Positions 1-5,281 are shown, numbered from the stretch's first letter. The stretch: DNA of 5,281 bases from UBA1049 sp964525815 (GCA_964525815.1 CAZGJQ010000112.1:1-5281); one strand, 5' to 3'. Numbers and translations: made by a program. Notes: a model not told the origin generated them from the sequence alone.

Positions 1-216
1 ATATGAGGAAGCAGCCATAAAATCTATTTTACAATTTATATCAAGCGCTCTCATCAGGTCGGTCATAAACACCACCGAGCCCTTAAGAACACCTATCATC
101 AATAAATTCTTGTCTCTGTAATCGTCCGAAATCTGTTTTCCCAATTCCTTAATGCGTTTTTCGATTTGTTCTTTGGATATAAGCGTTCTCTCTATATTTG
201 ATAGCAAGTCCCGCAT
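1..216 (-). CDS. hpt: Hypoxanthine phosphoribosyltransferase, N-terminal part (runs off left edge)
   Basis: This is the first 72 residues of a purine-salvage enzyme. It joins hypoxanthine (and usually guanine) to PRPP to make IMP or GMP in the cytoplasm. The visible part has the typical bacterial Hpt opening: an N-terminal helix containing ISKEQIEKRIKELGKQI (residues 13-29), then the strand-loop LLMIGVLKGSVVFMTDL (38-54) with the LKG(S) motif that forms the PRPP/pyrophosphate loop, then a segment ending IDFMAASSY at the edge. The PRPP-binding VxDxxDTG motif and the base-binding lysine would lie outside the window and cannot be checked. The start is ATG at 216, preceded by AAAGGA (227-232) at 10 nt spacing. 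The upstream in-register sequence is non-coding. The gene is divergent from the decarboxylase operon and has its own promoter. Family identity is by recognition of the sequence, not by a search. Confidence 0.93.
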   Translation of the reverse strand, partial: MRDLLSNIERTLISKEQIEKRIKELGKQISDDYRDKNLLMIGVLKGSVVFMTDLMRALDINCKIDFMAASSY

Positions 217-247
217 TGTAGCACCGTCCTTTGTAAAATTTCGATAT

Positions 248-276
248 ATTTTAGCACAAAAACATCGAGGTAGCAA
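248..276 (-). promoter_or_regulatory. Predicted sigma-A type promoter for hpt
   Basis: On the minus strand, TTGCTA (271-276, four of six matches to TTGACA) is separated by 17 nt from TAAAAT (248-253). The -10 box is preceded directly by TGC, giving an extended TGn -10 element. Transcription would start near 241, leaving a leader of about 25 nt that contains the AAAGGA ribosome binding site. Spacing and position relative to the hpt ATG are as expected for a housekeeping promoter. This is pattern matching only. Confidence 0.65.
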
Positions 277-287
277 TAGAAATATCT

Positions 288-302
288 AAAATGTAACATT
301 TT
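288..302. promoter_or_regulatory. Perfect 15-bp palindrome between divergent promoters (candidate operator)
   Basis: AAAATGTAACATTTT has two perfect 7-bp arms around a central A. The symmetry extends outward as CT (286-287) and AG (304-305) if one extra T at 303 is allowed. It lies 11 nt from the hpt -35 box and 12 nt from the operon -35 box, so its centre (295) is midway between them. That location suits a dimeric regulator acting on one or both promoters. I do not recognise the motif as a standard Rex, CcpA, PurR or Fur site. In AT-rich spacer DNA a palindrome of this size could be chance. Confidence 0.4.
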
Positions 303-314
303 TAGGTAAACACC

Positions 315-343
315 TTGATTTTGCATACTATATATTGTATAAT
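315..343 (+). promoter_or_regulatory. Predicted sigma-A type promoter for the decarboxylase operon
   Basis: TTGATT (315-320) and a perfect TATAAT (338-343) are separated by 17 nt. Transcription would start near 350, giving a leader of about 87 nt before the TTG start at 437. No other convincing promoter lies between here and the end of the operon, so all four decarboxylase genes are probably driven from this site. The leader (350-421) shows no strong terminator hairpin or riboswitch that I recognise. Confidence 0.72.
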
Positions 344-421
344 TAAGGGGTAAATTAAAATGGGCAAGGATAGGATTTTCTTGGATGTGGCAATATATTC
401 ATAGAAATACTGCCTGCTATG

Positions 422-428
422 AAGGGAG
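422..428 (+). promoter_or_regulatory. Ribosome binding site that selects the TTG start of the gamma subunit
   Basis: AAGGGAG sits 8 nt upstream of the TTG codon at 437, an ideal distance. The ATG at 419 lies before this site and overlaps it, and it has no purine-rich site of its own (the preceding bases are ACTGCCTGCT). The Shine-Dalgarno site therefore argues that translation begins at 437 and not 419. Confidence 0.7.
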
Positions 429-436
429 CGAAAATA

Positions 437-838
437 TTGAGCGTTTTTAGGTTGTTTTCTTTGTCTGCGGCTGTAGATAAGACCGCAAATGAGGATACCT
501 TTTCCAGCGGAATCCGCAAAATAGGGGAGGATGCCGGATTGGGTGAAAGGATTATGGCAGGGTTGGAAACTGCCGCAATAGGAATAGCAATTGTTTTTTT
601 TATACTTATTATTCTTATGGCGGTTCTTTATGTGTTTAAGTTGATTTTTGCAAGAAAAAGCAAGGAAGCTCAGGTTGCGGATATAGCTTCCGCAAAGCCT
701 GCACCCGGTGTTCCGGTTGCGGAAACCTCAGACAGAACGAGCAAAAAGCTGATTGCTGCGGTAACAGCGGCGATTGCGGCATCAAGAGGCGACAGCAATG
801 TCGATTTCGATGTTTTATCTATAAAAAAGATTTCTTAA
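437..838 (+). CDS. oadG: Sodium-pump decarboxylase gamma subunit (OadG family)
   Basis: This is a small membrane protein that holds the decarboxylase complex together, anchoring the soluble alpha/biotin part to the membrane beta subunit. From the TTG start it has 133 residues: a variable N-terminal stretch of about 40, one strongly hydrophobic helix (about 45-71, containing AIGIAIVFFILIILMAVLYV), a Lys/Ala/Pro-rich linker, and the OadG-type tail SKKLIAAVTAAIAASRG (102-118) followed by a DVLSIKKI ending. The TAAIA motif after a single N-proximal membrane helix is the family hallmark. TTG437 is chosen because AAGGGAG lies 8 nt upstream. ATG419 would add six residues but lacks a ribosome binding site. 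ATG554, just before the helix, resembles short family members, but its AAAGG is only 3 nt away. It is the first gene of the operon, and its TAA overlaps the Shine-Dalgarno site of the biotin carrier gene. Small OadG proteins diverge quickly, so much of the assignment rests on context. Confidence 0.85.
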   Translation: MSVFRLFSLSAAVDKTANEDTFSSGIRKIGEDAGLGERIMAGLETAAIGIAIVFFILIILMAVLYVFKLIFARKSKEAQVADIASAKPAPGVPVAETSDRTSKKLIAAVTAAIAASRGDSNVDFDVLSIKKIS

Positions 839-850
839 GGAGAAGCAGAT

Positions 851-1240
851 ATGAAAAAGTATATTGTAACCGTTGACGGTGATAAGTTTGAGGTAGTTGT
901 TCAGGAGGCTTCGGCCGGAATAGCGGCACCTGTGGCGCAACCTGCAAAACCGGAGGTAAAGCCAGAAGCACCTAAATCGGAACCCAAGAAGGAAGAAGCT
1001 CCAAAGGCGGCTCCGGTATCTTCTGACGGAACAAAGGTAAACGCACCCCTTCCCGGAACCGTTCTTAAGGTTGTGGCAAAGCAGGGTCAGAGTGTTAAGC
1101 AGGGCGAGATACTCTGTGTACTTGAAGCAATGAAAATGGAAAACGATATTGTTGCACCGCAGGACGGTAAGATTGCTTCGGTTGCGGTCAGCGAGGGTGC
1201 TACCGTAGGCTCCGGCGACCTTCTCTTTGTAATTGCATAG
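851..1240 (+). CDS. Biotin carboxyl carrier protein of the decarboxylase complex
   Basis: This 129-residue carrier bears the biotin that shuttles the carboxyl group from the alpha to the beta subunit. Residues 1-20 (MKKYIVTVDGDKFEVVVQEA) are the N-terminal strand pair typical of carriers in Oad/Mmd/Gcd complexes. Residues about 24-57 form a flexible Pro/Ala/Lys/Glu linker. Residues about 60-129 are a biotinyl/lipoyl-attachment domain with the PLPGTV entry strand and the biotinylation motif EAMKMEN, so Lys95 is the expected biotinyl lysine. The Met residues flanking it, which biotin ligase recognises, are intact. The start ATG has AAGGAG (837-842) at 8 nt, overlapping the gamma-subunit stop and suggesting translational coupling. 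The gene supplies the biotin domain that is fused to alpha in the Klebsiella OadA but absent from alpha here. Related carriers are named MmdC or GcdC when the alpha subunit has another substrate. The alpha gene here points to oxaloacetate. Confidence 0.95.
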   Translation: MKKYIVTVDGDKFEVVVQEASAGIAAPVAQPAKPEVKPEAPKSEPKKEEAPKAAPVSSDGTKVNAPLPGTVLKVVAKQGQSVKQGEILCVLEAMKMENDIVAPQDGKIASVAVSEGATVGSGDLLFVIA

Positions 1241-1274
1241 AGCAGTATTTACAAAGAAAGGGGAGATTATATAA

Positions 1275-2462
1275 ATGGTAATTCTTGAAACAATATCCGG
1301 ATTATTTTCCGAGAGCGGTTTTACTGCGTTTTTTAAGGAGCTCGGCTGGAGATATCCGATTATGTATATTTTAATCGCAGGATTGTTTTATCTTGCGATA
1401 GTTAAAAAGTTTGAGCCGCTTCTGCTGCTTCCGATTGCCTTCGGAATGCTGCTTGCCAACATACCGGGTACCCAATTATTCGACATGAACCTGTTCATCC
1501 ATGATGACGGCTCAGCGGTTGTAATCCAGGAGGTAATGCAAAATGGGGGCTTGCTTGACTTTATTTACCTCGGTGTAAAAATGGGAATATATCCGCCGCT
1601 TATCTTTTTGGGAGTCGGTGCGATGACCGATTTTTCTCCGCTCATCGCAAACCCCAAGAGCCTGCTTTTAGGAGCAGCGGCTCAGATAGGTGTTTTTGCC
1701 GCTTTTATTGGAGCACTTGTTTTAGGCTTTTCTCAAATGCAGGCAGCTGCGATTGGTATTATCGGCGGAGCGGACGGTCCGACCGCAATTCTTGTGTCTA
1801 CATTGCTTGCACCTGAGCTTCTCGGAGCGATAGCGATAGCGGCATATTCCTATATGGCACTTGTTCCGGTTATTCAGCCTCCGATTATGAAGGCGTTCAC
1901 CTCCGAGAAGGAGAGAGCAATTAAGATGGAGCAGCTGCGTCCTGTTTCCAAGACAGAGCAGGTTCTGTTCCCCATAGTGGTTGCTTTGGTAGTGTGTCTT
2001 ATTCTTCCTTCCTACACTCCGCTTGTAGGTATGCTGATGCTCGGTAACCTGATAAGAGTATCGGGAGTGGTGGAGAGGCTTTCCAAGACCGTTCAGAATG
2101 AGCTTATTAATATCGTAACCATACTTCTGGGTGTATCCGTGGGAATAACGGCAAGTGCCGAGAATTTCCTGAGACCGGACACAATAAAAATAATCCTTTT
2201 GGGACTCTTTGCTTTTGCCTTCGCAACCTTTGGCGGCACCCTTTTCGGGAAGCTGATGTGCGTCTTAACAAAAGGGAAAATTAACCCGCTGTTAGGCTCC
2301 GCAGGTGTTTCTGCGGTTCCTATGGCTGCCCGTGTTTCTCAAATGGTAGGACAAAAGGCAAATCCTTCGAACTTCCTGCTTATGCACGCAATGGGACCTA
2401 ATGTGGCAGGAGTTATAGGCTCTGCGGTTGCGGCAGGCGTGTTCCTGTATCTGTTCCAGTAA
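1275..2462 (+). CDS. oadB: Na+-translocating decarboxylase beta subunit (OadB family)
   Basis: This is the membrane-embedded ion pump. It decarboxylates carboxybiotin, consuming a proton and exporting Na+. The 395-residue protein has many hydrophobic segments and is close to the usual family length. The signature GGADGPTAI is at 164-172, the helix carrying AYSYMALVPVIQPPI at 190-204, and the second signature KINPLLGSAGVSAVPMAARV at 335-354. Taking Asp167 as the counterpart of Klebsiella Asp203 (numbering from memory), Tyr229, Asn373, Gly377, Ser382 and Arg389 correspond without gaps to Tyr193, Asn337, Gly341, Ser346 and Arg353. All are present, so the Na+ path looks intact. The ATG has GGGGAG (1260-1265) at 9 nt. 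It sits 34 nt after the carrier gene. OadB, MmdB and GcdB share this fold, and beta alone cannot tell them apart. The oxaloacetate assignment comes from alpha. Confidence 0.96.
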   Translation: MVILETISGLFSESGFTAFFKELGWRYPIMYILIAGLFYLAIVKKFEPLLLLPIAFGMLLANIPGTQLFDMNLFIHDDGSAVVIQEVMQNGGLLDFIYLGVKMGIYPPLIFLGVGAMTDFSPLIANPKSLLLGAAAQIGVFAAFIGALVLGFSQMQAAAIGIIGGADGPTAILVSTLLAPELLGAIAIAAYSYMALVPVIQPPIMKAFTSEKERAIKMEQLRPVSKTEQVLFPIVVALVVCLILPSYTPLVGMLMLGNLIRVSGVVERLSKTVQNELINIVTILLGVSVGITASAENFLRPDTIKIILLGLFAFAFATFGGTLFGKLMCVLTKGKINPLLGSAGVSAVPMAARVSQMVGQKANPSNFLLMHAMGPNVAGVIGSAVAAGVFLYLFQ

Positions 2463-2567
2463 TTCCTGTACAAAGACCGGGTTATAATAACCAAAATACC
2501 TTGATACCGGCAGACATAGGTAAAAAAGGGTCTTTATAAATATATTGCCGGAGAAATGGATTGTAAT
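2463..2567 (+). promoter_or_regulatory. Structured beta-alpha intercistronic region with possible RBS sequestration
   Basis: This is the longest gap in the operon. It contains AAAGACC (2472-2478) complementary to GGTCTTT (2529-2535), a palindrome GGTTATAATAACC (2480-2492) that can fold inside that stem, and CCGGCA (2507-2512) complementary to TGCCGG (2546-2551). The last pair overlaps GGAG (2550-2553), the only plausible Shine-Dalgarno site of the alpha gene. The AAAGACC and CCGGCA pairings cross each other, so they would either exclude one another or form a pseudoknot. This is complementarity seen by eye. No folding energy was computed, and 6-7 bp matches can arise by chance in about 100 nt. 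Confidence 0.35.
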
Positions 2568-3977
2568 ATGGCTAAAGTAAAAATAACCGAAACAGTTTTG
2601 CGTGACTCTCATCAATCACTTATAGCTACCCGAATGACAACCGAGGAAATGAAGCCCATTCTTTCTACCATGGACAAAATCGGCTATCATGCGCTTGAAG
2701 CATGGGGAGGAGCTACCTTCGATGCTTGTCTCAGATTCCTAAATGAGGACCCCTGGCAGAGGCTGCGTGATATCCGTGACCAGGTAAAAAACACCAAGCT
2801 GCAGATGCTCTTCAGAGGACAAAATATTTTGGGTTATCGTCATTACGCTGATGATGTTGTAGAATATTTTGTACAGAAGTCAATTGCCAACGGAATCGAC
2901 ATAATAAGGATTTTTGACGCTCTCAACGACCCCCGCAATCTTAAAACAGCAATCGATGCTACTAAAAAGGAAAAGGGTCATGTTCAGGCTGCAATCTCCT
3001 ATACTACCGGACCGGTGTTCACTCACGCATATTTTGCGAAGTACGCAAATACGCTTGAGGAAATGGGAGCCGACTCCATATGCATTAAGGATATGGCGGG
3101 ACTTCTTAAGCCCTATGAGGCATATGACCTCGTAACGGCAATAAAATCAGTCTGCAACCTTCCGATTGAGCTGCACACTCATTATACCACAGGGCTTGCT
3201 TCCATGACCACGCTTAAGGCAATTGAAGCGGGTGTTGAAATAATAGACACCGCAATATCGCCCATGGCGCTGGGAACATCGCAGCCCCCGACAGAGCCGC
3301 TGGTTGCAACCCTTAAGGACACACCCTTTGACACCGGACTGGATTTGGAGCAGCTGGACGAGGTCTCAAAGTACTTTGCCAAGCTGAAGGAGAAGTATCT
3401 TGCCTCCGGTCTGTTAGATCCCAAGGTTATGCAGGTCGATGTAAACGCACTGCTATATCAGGTTCCGGGCGGAATGCTCTCCAACCTTGTTTCTCAGCTT
3501 AAGCAAGCCGGACAGAGCGAGAAGCTCCTTGATGTTCTGCAGGAGGTTCCGAGGGTTCGTGCGGACGCCGGCTCTCCTCCGCTTGTTACTCCGTCTTCGC
3601 AGATAGTAGGTACGCAGGCGGTGTTCAATATTCTTACGGGCGAGAGATATAAGTCGGTAACCAAGGAGTTCAAGGCTATGGTCAAGGGCTCCTACGGTAA
3701 AACTCCGATACCTATTGACCCCGAATTTGTAAAGAAGATAATTGGTGATGAGGAGCAGATTACCAGCAGACCCGCTGACGCTATTAAGCCCGAGCTTGAA
3801 ACACTTAAAGCAAAAATAGCGGATAAAATGCAGCAGGACGAGGATGTTCTTTCGTATGCATTGTTCGACCAGGTTGCTCTTAAATTCTTCGAGAAAAGGG
3901 ATATGGACAAAACAATTGCTTCCGCTCTTTCGGATTCGGATGCGAAGTATCACGTTAATATTAGAGAAGCAAAGTAA
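2568..3977 (+). CDS. oadA: Oxaloacetate decarboxylase alpha subunit (carboxytransferase, no biotin domain)
   Basis: This cytoplasmic subunit moves the carboxyl group of oxaloacetate to carrier biotin, releasing pyruvate. It has 469 residues from MAKVKITETVLRDSHQS. An HMGL-like TIM-barrel domain (about 5-270) carries RDSHQS with metal ligand Asp13, FRGQN (83-87), IRIFDALND (113-121), IKDMAGL (173-179) with the probably carbamylated Lys174, and HTH with ligands His203 and His205. The TSQPPTE motif (237-243) is where the pyruvate carboxylase transferase threonine lies. A conserved PYC/OADA domain follows (about 285-460), with QVPGGMLSNL at 298-307 and VTPSSQIVGTQAV at 340-352. There is no C-terminal biotin domain. 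Klebsiella OadA is about 595 residues because it has one. Start 2568 is chosen because family members usually begin MAKVKITET. ATG2556 would add MDCN, but its GGAG is only 2 nt away, against 14 nt for 2568, so neither spacing is ideal. The same fold serves as pyruvate carboxylase subunit B, but the adjacent beta and gamma genes favour the sodium pump. Confidence 0.93.
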   Translation: MAKVKITETVLRDSHQSLIATRMTTEEMKPILSTMDKIGYHALEAWGGATFDACLRFLNEDPWQRLRDIRDQVKNTKLQMLFRGQNILGYRHYADDVVEYFVQKSIANGIDIIRIFDALNDPRNLKTAIDATKKEKGHVQAAISYTTGPVFTHAYFAKYANTLEEMGADSICIKDMAGLLKPYEAYDLVTAIKSVCNLPIELHTHYTTGLASMTTLKAIEAGVEIIDTAISPMALGTSQPPTEPLVATLKDTPFDTGLDLEQLDEVSKYFAKLKEKYLASGLLDPKVMQVDVNALLYQVPGGMLSNLVSQLKQAGQSEKLLDVLQEVPRVRADAGSPPLVTPSSQIVGTQAVFNILTGERYKSVTKEFKAMVKGSYGKTPIPIDPEFVKKIIGDEEQITSRPADAIKPELETLKAKIADKMQQDEDVLSYALFDQVALKFFEKRDMDKTIASALSDSDAKYHVNIREAK

Positions 3978-3997
3978 ATAATCCGGATAATTTTGAT

Positions 3998-4029
3998 GAA
4001 CCGCTCGTGTAAAACACGAGCGGTTCTTT
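3998..4029 (+). terminator. Rho-independent terminator of the decarboxylase operon
   Basis: A perfect 13-bp stem pairs GAACCGCTCGTGT (3998-4010) with ACACGAGCGGTTC (4014-4026) around an AAA loop and is followed by TTT. It lies 20 nt after the alpha stop and 15 nt before the end of the convergent esterase gene. The U-tract is short (UUCUUU, counting the end of the stem) but present on the plus strand. On the minus strand the hairpin is followed by ATCAAAATTATCC with no U-run, so it probably ends only the plus-strand operon efficiently. It could still block minus-strand read-through in part. Confidence 0.85.
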
Positions 4030-4043
4030 GACGAAGTATTATT

Positions 4044-4883
4044 CTATTTGCAAGAAAAAAACTGCTCTTCAAGCCATTTTACCGACCAGTCAACCCAGCG
4101 AGCTATATACGGACTGACATACTCTCCGTTGCTCCAGTCGGGAGCCGTTTCTCTGTTACAGCGGGAAAGACCGTGCTTACCCATCGGGAATATATGCAGC
4201 TCATAGCGTATTTTTTTCTCTGACAGCGCCTGTGCAAATAGTAAAGAGTTGCGTACAGGCACTGCCTCATCATCAAAGGTATGCCATATAAAGCAGGGAG
4301 GCGTTTTTTCGGAGACCAGCAGCTCAAGGGATGCGCTTCGAGTCTCCTCCTCGGTACGTTCTTTTCCCAGCAGGTTGTCAAACGAGTCTTGGTGTGCGCT
4401 GTCTATACCGGATATTACAGGATAACAGAGAATCACCGCATTCGGCTTAAATAGCTCATTATCATACTTTAATGCAGAGGACAAAAAGGGAAGATGCCAG
4501 CTTGTGGCGATATATCCCGCAAGATGACCTCCGGCGGAGAAGCCGATTACGGCTACCTTTTCCTTGTCAATGTTGTATATCTTGGAATTCTCTCTTATAT
4601 GTGCGATTGCGGCGGCGGCATCGATAAGCGGCTTGCTTTTTGCGGCTGCTTTACCTGTTATGTATTTAAGCACGAAGCAGTTATAGCCTTCCGCAAAATA
4701 TGAGCTCGCTATAGGCTCGGCCTCCCGGTCGGAAACAAAGGAATAGCCACCACCCGGAAAAATAAGCATGGCGGGTCGGGTATTGGCGGTAAGCTCGGCT
4801 GAGACCTTGTGTATATAAAGGTCGAGGGTTACTTCGGCGCAGCCCTCGTAAATATTCTCGTTATAAAGCTTAACTGTTTGCAT
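4044..4883 (-). CDS. Alpha/beta-hydrolase esterase (acetyl esterase/lipase type)
   Basis: This is a 279-residue serine hydrolase of the Aes / BD-FAE-like group (COG0657 type). Such enzymes commonly remove acetyl or other acyl groups from sugars or small esters. The triad is visible: the nucleophile elbow GFSAGG with Ser116, WHTFDDEAVP with Asp205, and MGKHGLS with His237. The oxyanion-hole motif FPGGGYSF is at 42-49, with Pro in place of the His of the classic HGGG, which is common in this subgroup. There is no signal peptide or membrane segment, so it is probably cytoplasmic. The ATG at 4883 has AAAAGGA upstream at about 10 nt. Its start overlaps the end of the upstream Lnt gene by 14 bp, so the two are cotranscribed and perhaps translationally coupled. 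Substrate cannot be told from sequence. A carbohydrate ester is an inference from relatives in plant-fibre-degrading gut Clostridia. Confidence 0.85.
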   Translation of the reverse strand: MQTVKLYNENIYEGCAEVTLDLYIHKVSAELTANTRPAMLIFPGGGYSFVSDREAEPIASSYFAEGYNCFVLKYITGKAAAKSKPLIDAAAAIAHIRENSKIYNIDKEKVAVIGFSAGGHLAGYIATSWHLPFLSSALKYDNELFKPNAVILCYPVISGIDSAHQDSFDNLLGKERTEEETRSASLELLVSEKTPPCFIWHTFDDEAVPVRNSLLFAQALSEKKIRYELHIFPMGKHGLSRCNRETAPDWSNGEYVSPYIARWVDWSVKWLEEQFFSCK

Positions 4884-5281
4884 GTTTTTTTATTCCTTTT
4901 GTAAGAGTTTTTATTAACGAACGAACAATTATGATAAGCTGAAAAGCAACGGCCGCATACAGAGCGGAGTTTCCCAAAAGAGTATAAAGTGTTTTAGTGT
5001 TAACTGAGCTTACCTCACAGTAAATAATATCCTTAGTCAAAACCTCGCTGCTGGTTAATACATTGCCGTTTGGTGAAATATGTGCTGAAATACCGGTGTT
5101 TGCGGCTCTGATTATATATCTTTTATTCTCTATTGCACGGAGCTGAGCGTGTCTCAGATGCTGTCTTATACCTGCGGAATCCTTAAACCAGCTGTCATTT
5201 GTAACCAGGGTTAATATCTCGGCGTTGTCGTTGACGCTTGCTCTGGAAAGGGAATCGAAAATCGAATCAAAGCACACAAGC
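4870..5281 (-). CDS. lnt: Apolipoprotein N-acyltransferase homologue, C-terminal part (runs off right edge)
   Basis: This is the last 136 residues of a nitrilase-fold membrane enzyme. Lnt transfers an acyl chain from phospholipid to the N-terminal cysteine of lipoproteins on the outer face of the cytoplasmic membrane. Visible motifs are LVCFDSIF at the window edge, containing the expected catalytic Cys, then TNDSWFKDSAGIRQHL, then QLRAIENKRYIIRAANTGIS, and the strand pair around ISPNGNV. A final hydrophobic helix (about LLGNSALYAAVAFQLIIIV) is followed by a basic tail, as in Lnt. The reading frame is open to the edge. The GTG at 5275-5277 is an internal Val codon before the catalytic Cys and not a start. 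The residues after the Cys are Phe-Asp, where E. coli has Tyr-Glu. The gene overlaps the esterase start by 14 bp. The multi-helix N-terminal region and the Glu/Lys active-site residues lie outside the window, so I cannot confirm activity. Confidence 0.88.
   Translation of the reverse strand, partial: LVCFDSIFDSLSRASVNDNAEILTLVTNDSWFKDSAGIRQHLRHAQLRAIENKRYIIRAANTGISAHISPNGNVLTSSEVLTKDIIYCEVSSVNTKTLYTLLGNSALYAAVAFQLIIIVRSLIKTLTKGIKKHANS

Noticed and set aside
360..404. A 14-codon reading frame (MGKDRIFLDVAIYS) in the operon leader, preceded by AAGGGG at 345-350, as a possible leader peptide
   Set aside because: The predicted transcription start near 350 would remove or truncate this ribosome binding site, there is no run of regulatory codons, and no attenuator hairpin follows before the first gene.
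350..421. A riboswitch or structured leader for the decarboxylase operon
   Set aside because: Only weak complementarity (GGCA near 389 with TGCC near 411) is visible, with no conserved riboswitch core that I recognise and no terminator.
2483..2488. A perfect TATAAT in the beta-alpha gap as an internal promoter for the alpha gene
   Set aside because: No acceptable -35 box lies 16-18 nt upstream (bases around 2460-2466 read TAATTCC) and there is no extended TGn element. The sequence is better explained as the centre of the palindrome at 2480-2492.
2501..2540. TTGATA (2501-2506) with TATAAA (2535-2540) as a promoter
   Set aside because: The boxes are 28 nt apart, far beyond a usable spacing.
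2292..2615. A 107-codon minus-strand reading frame across the beta-alpha junction
   Set aside because: It runs antisense across the conserved C-terminus of the beta subunit and the start of alpha, has no ribosome binding site, and its Cys/His/Arg-rich product resembles no protein family I know.
3453..3953. A 166-codon minus-strand reading frame inside the alpha gene
   Set aside because: It is fully antisense to the conserved PYC/OADA domain, and its composition is that expected of a shadow frame.
4494..4703. A 69-codon plus-strand reading frame inside the esterase gene
   Set aside because: It is antisense to the catalytic Ser116 region of a clear alpha/beta hydrolase and has no upstream ribosome binding site or family resemblance.
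5275..5277. GTG as the start of a short 135-residue protein at the right edge
   Set aside because: The frame stays open to the window edge, and the upstream Leu-Val codons plus the following Cys match the interior active-site strand of Lnt, so this is an internal Val codon of a truncated gene.

Overview
The window reads as ordinary chromosome from an anaerobic, moderately AT-rich Gram-positive bacterium, most likely a gut-type member of the class Clostridia (Bacillota). This rests on strong GGAG-type Shine-Dalgarno sites, a probable TTG start, short operon spacers, and a sodium-pump oxaloacetate decarboxylase split into separate subunit genes. I cannot name the genus or species from the sequence alone.

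Layout. Positions 1-216 (minus) hold the first 72 codons of hypoxanthine phosphoribosyltransferase (hpt), which runs off the left edge. Positions 217-436 form a divergent control region: a minus-strand promoter for hpt, a plus-strand promoter for the next operon, and a 15-bp perfect palindrome almost exactly midway between the two -35 boxes. Positions 437-3977 (plus) are a four-gene operon: OadG-like gamma subunit, free-standing biotin carrier protein, OadB-like beta subunit, and an OadA-like carboxytransferase alpha subunit without a biotin domain. The operon ends in a 13-bp hairpin at 3998-4029. Two minus-strand genes then converge on it: an alpha/beta-hydrolase esterase (4044-4883) and, upstream of and overlapping it by 14 bp, the C-terminal part of an apolipoprotein N-acyltransferase homologue (Lnt), which runs off the right edge.

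How the genes work together. Alpha transfers the carboxyl group of oxaloacetate to biotin on the carrier protein. Beta decarboxylates the carboxybiotin in the membrane and exports Na+, and gamma anchors and assembles the complex. The result is a decarboxylation-driven sodium pump that yields pyruvate and CO2. There is no biotin carboxylase gene, which fits a decarboxylase. Every beta-subunit residue I recall as functionally important in the Klebsiella enzyme is present without gaps, so the pump looks active.

I see no mobile element, CRISPR array, tRNA or rRNA, and no clear undescribed system. The points most worth checking are the shared palindrome between the divergent promoters, possible RNA structure over the alpha-subunit ribosome binding site (2463-2567), the likely TTG start of the gamma subunit, and an Lnt homologue with an altered active-site triplet in an apparently single-membrane lineage.
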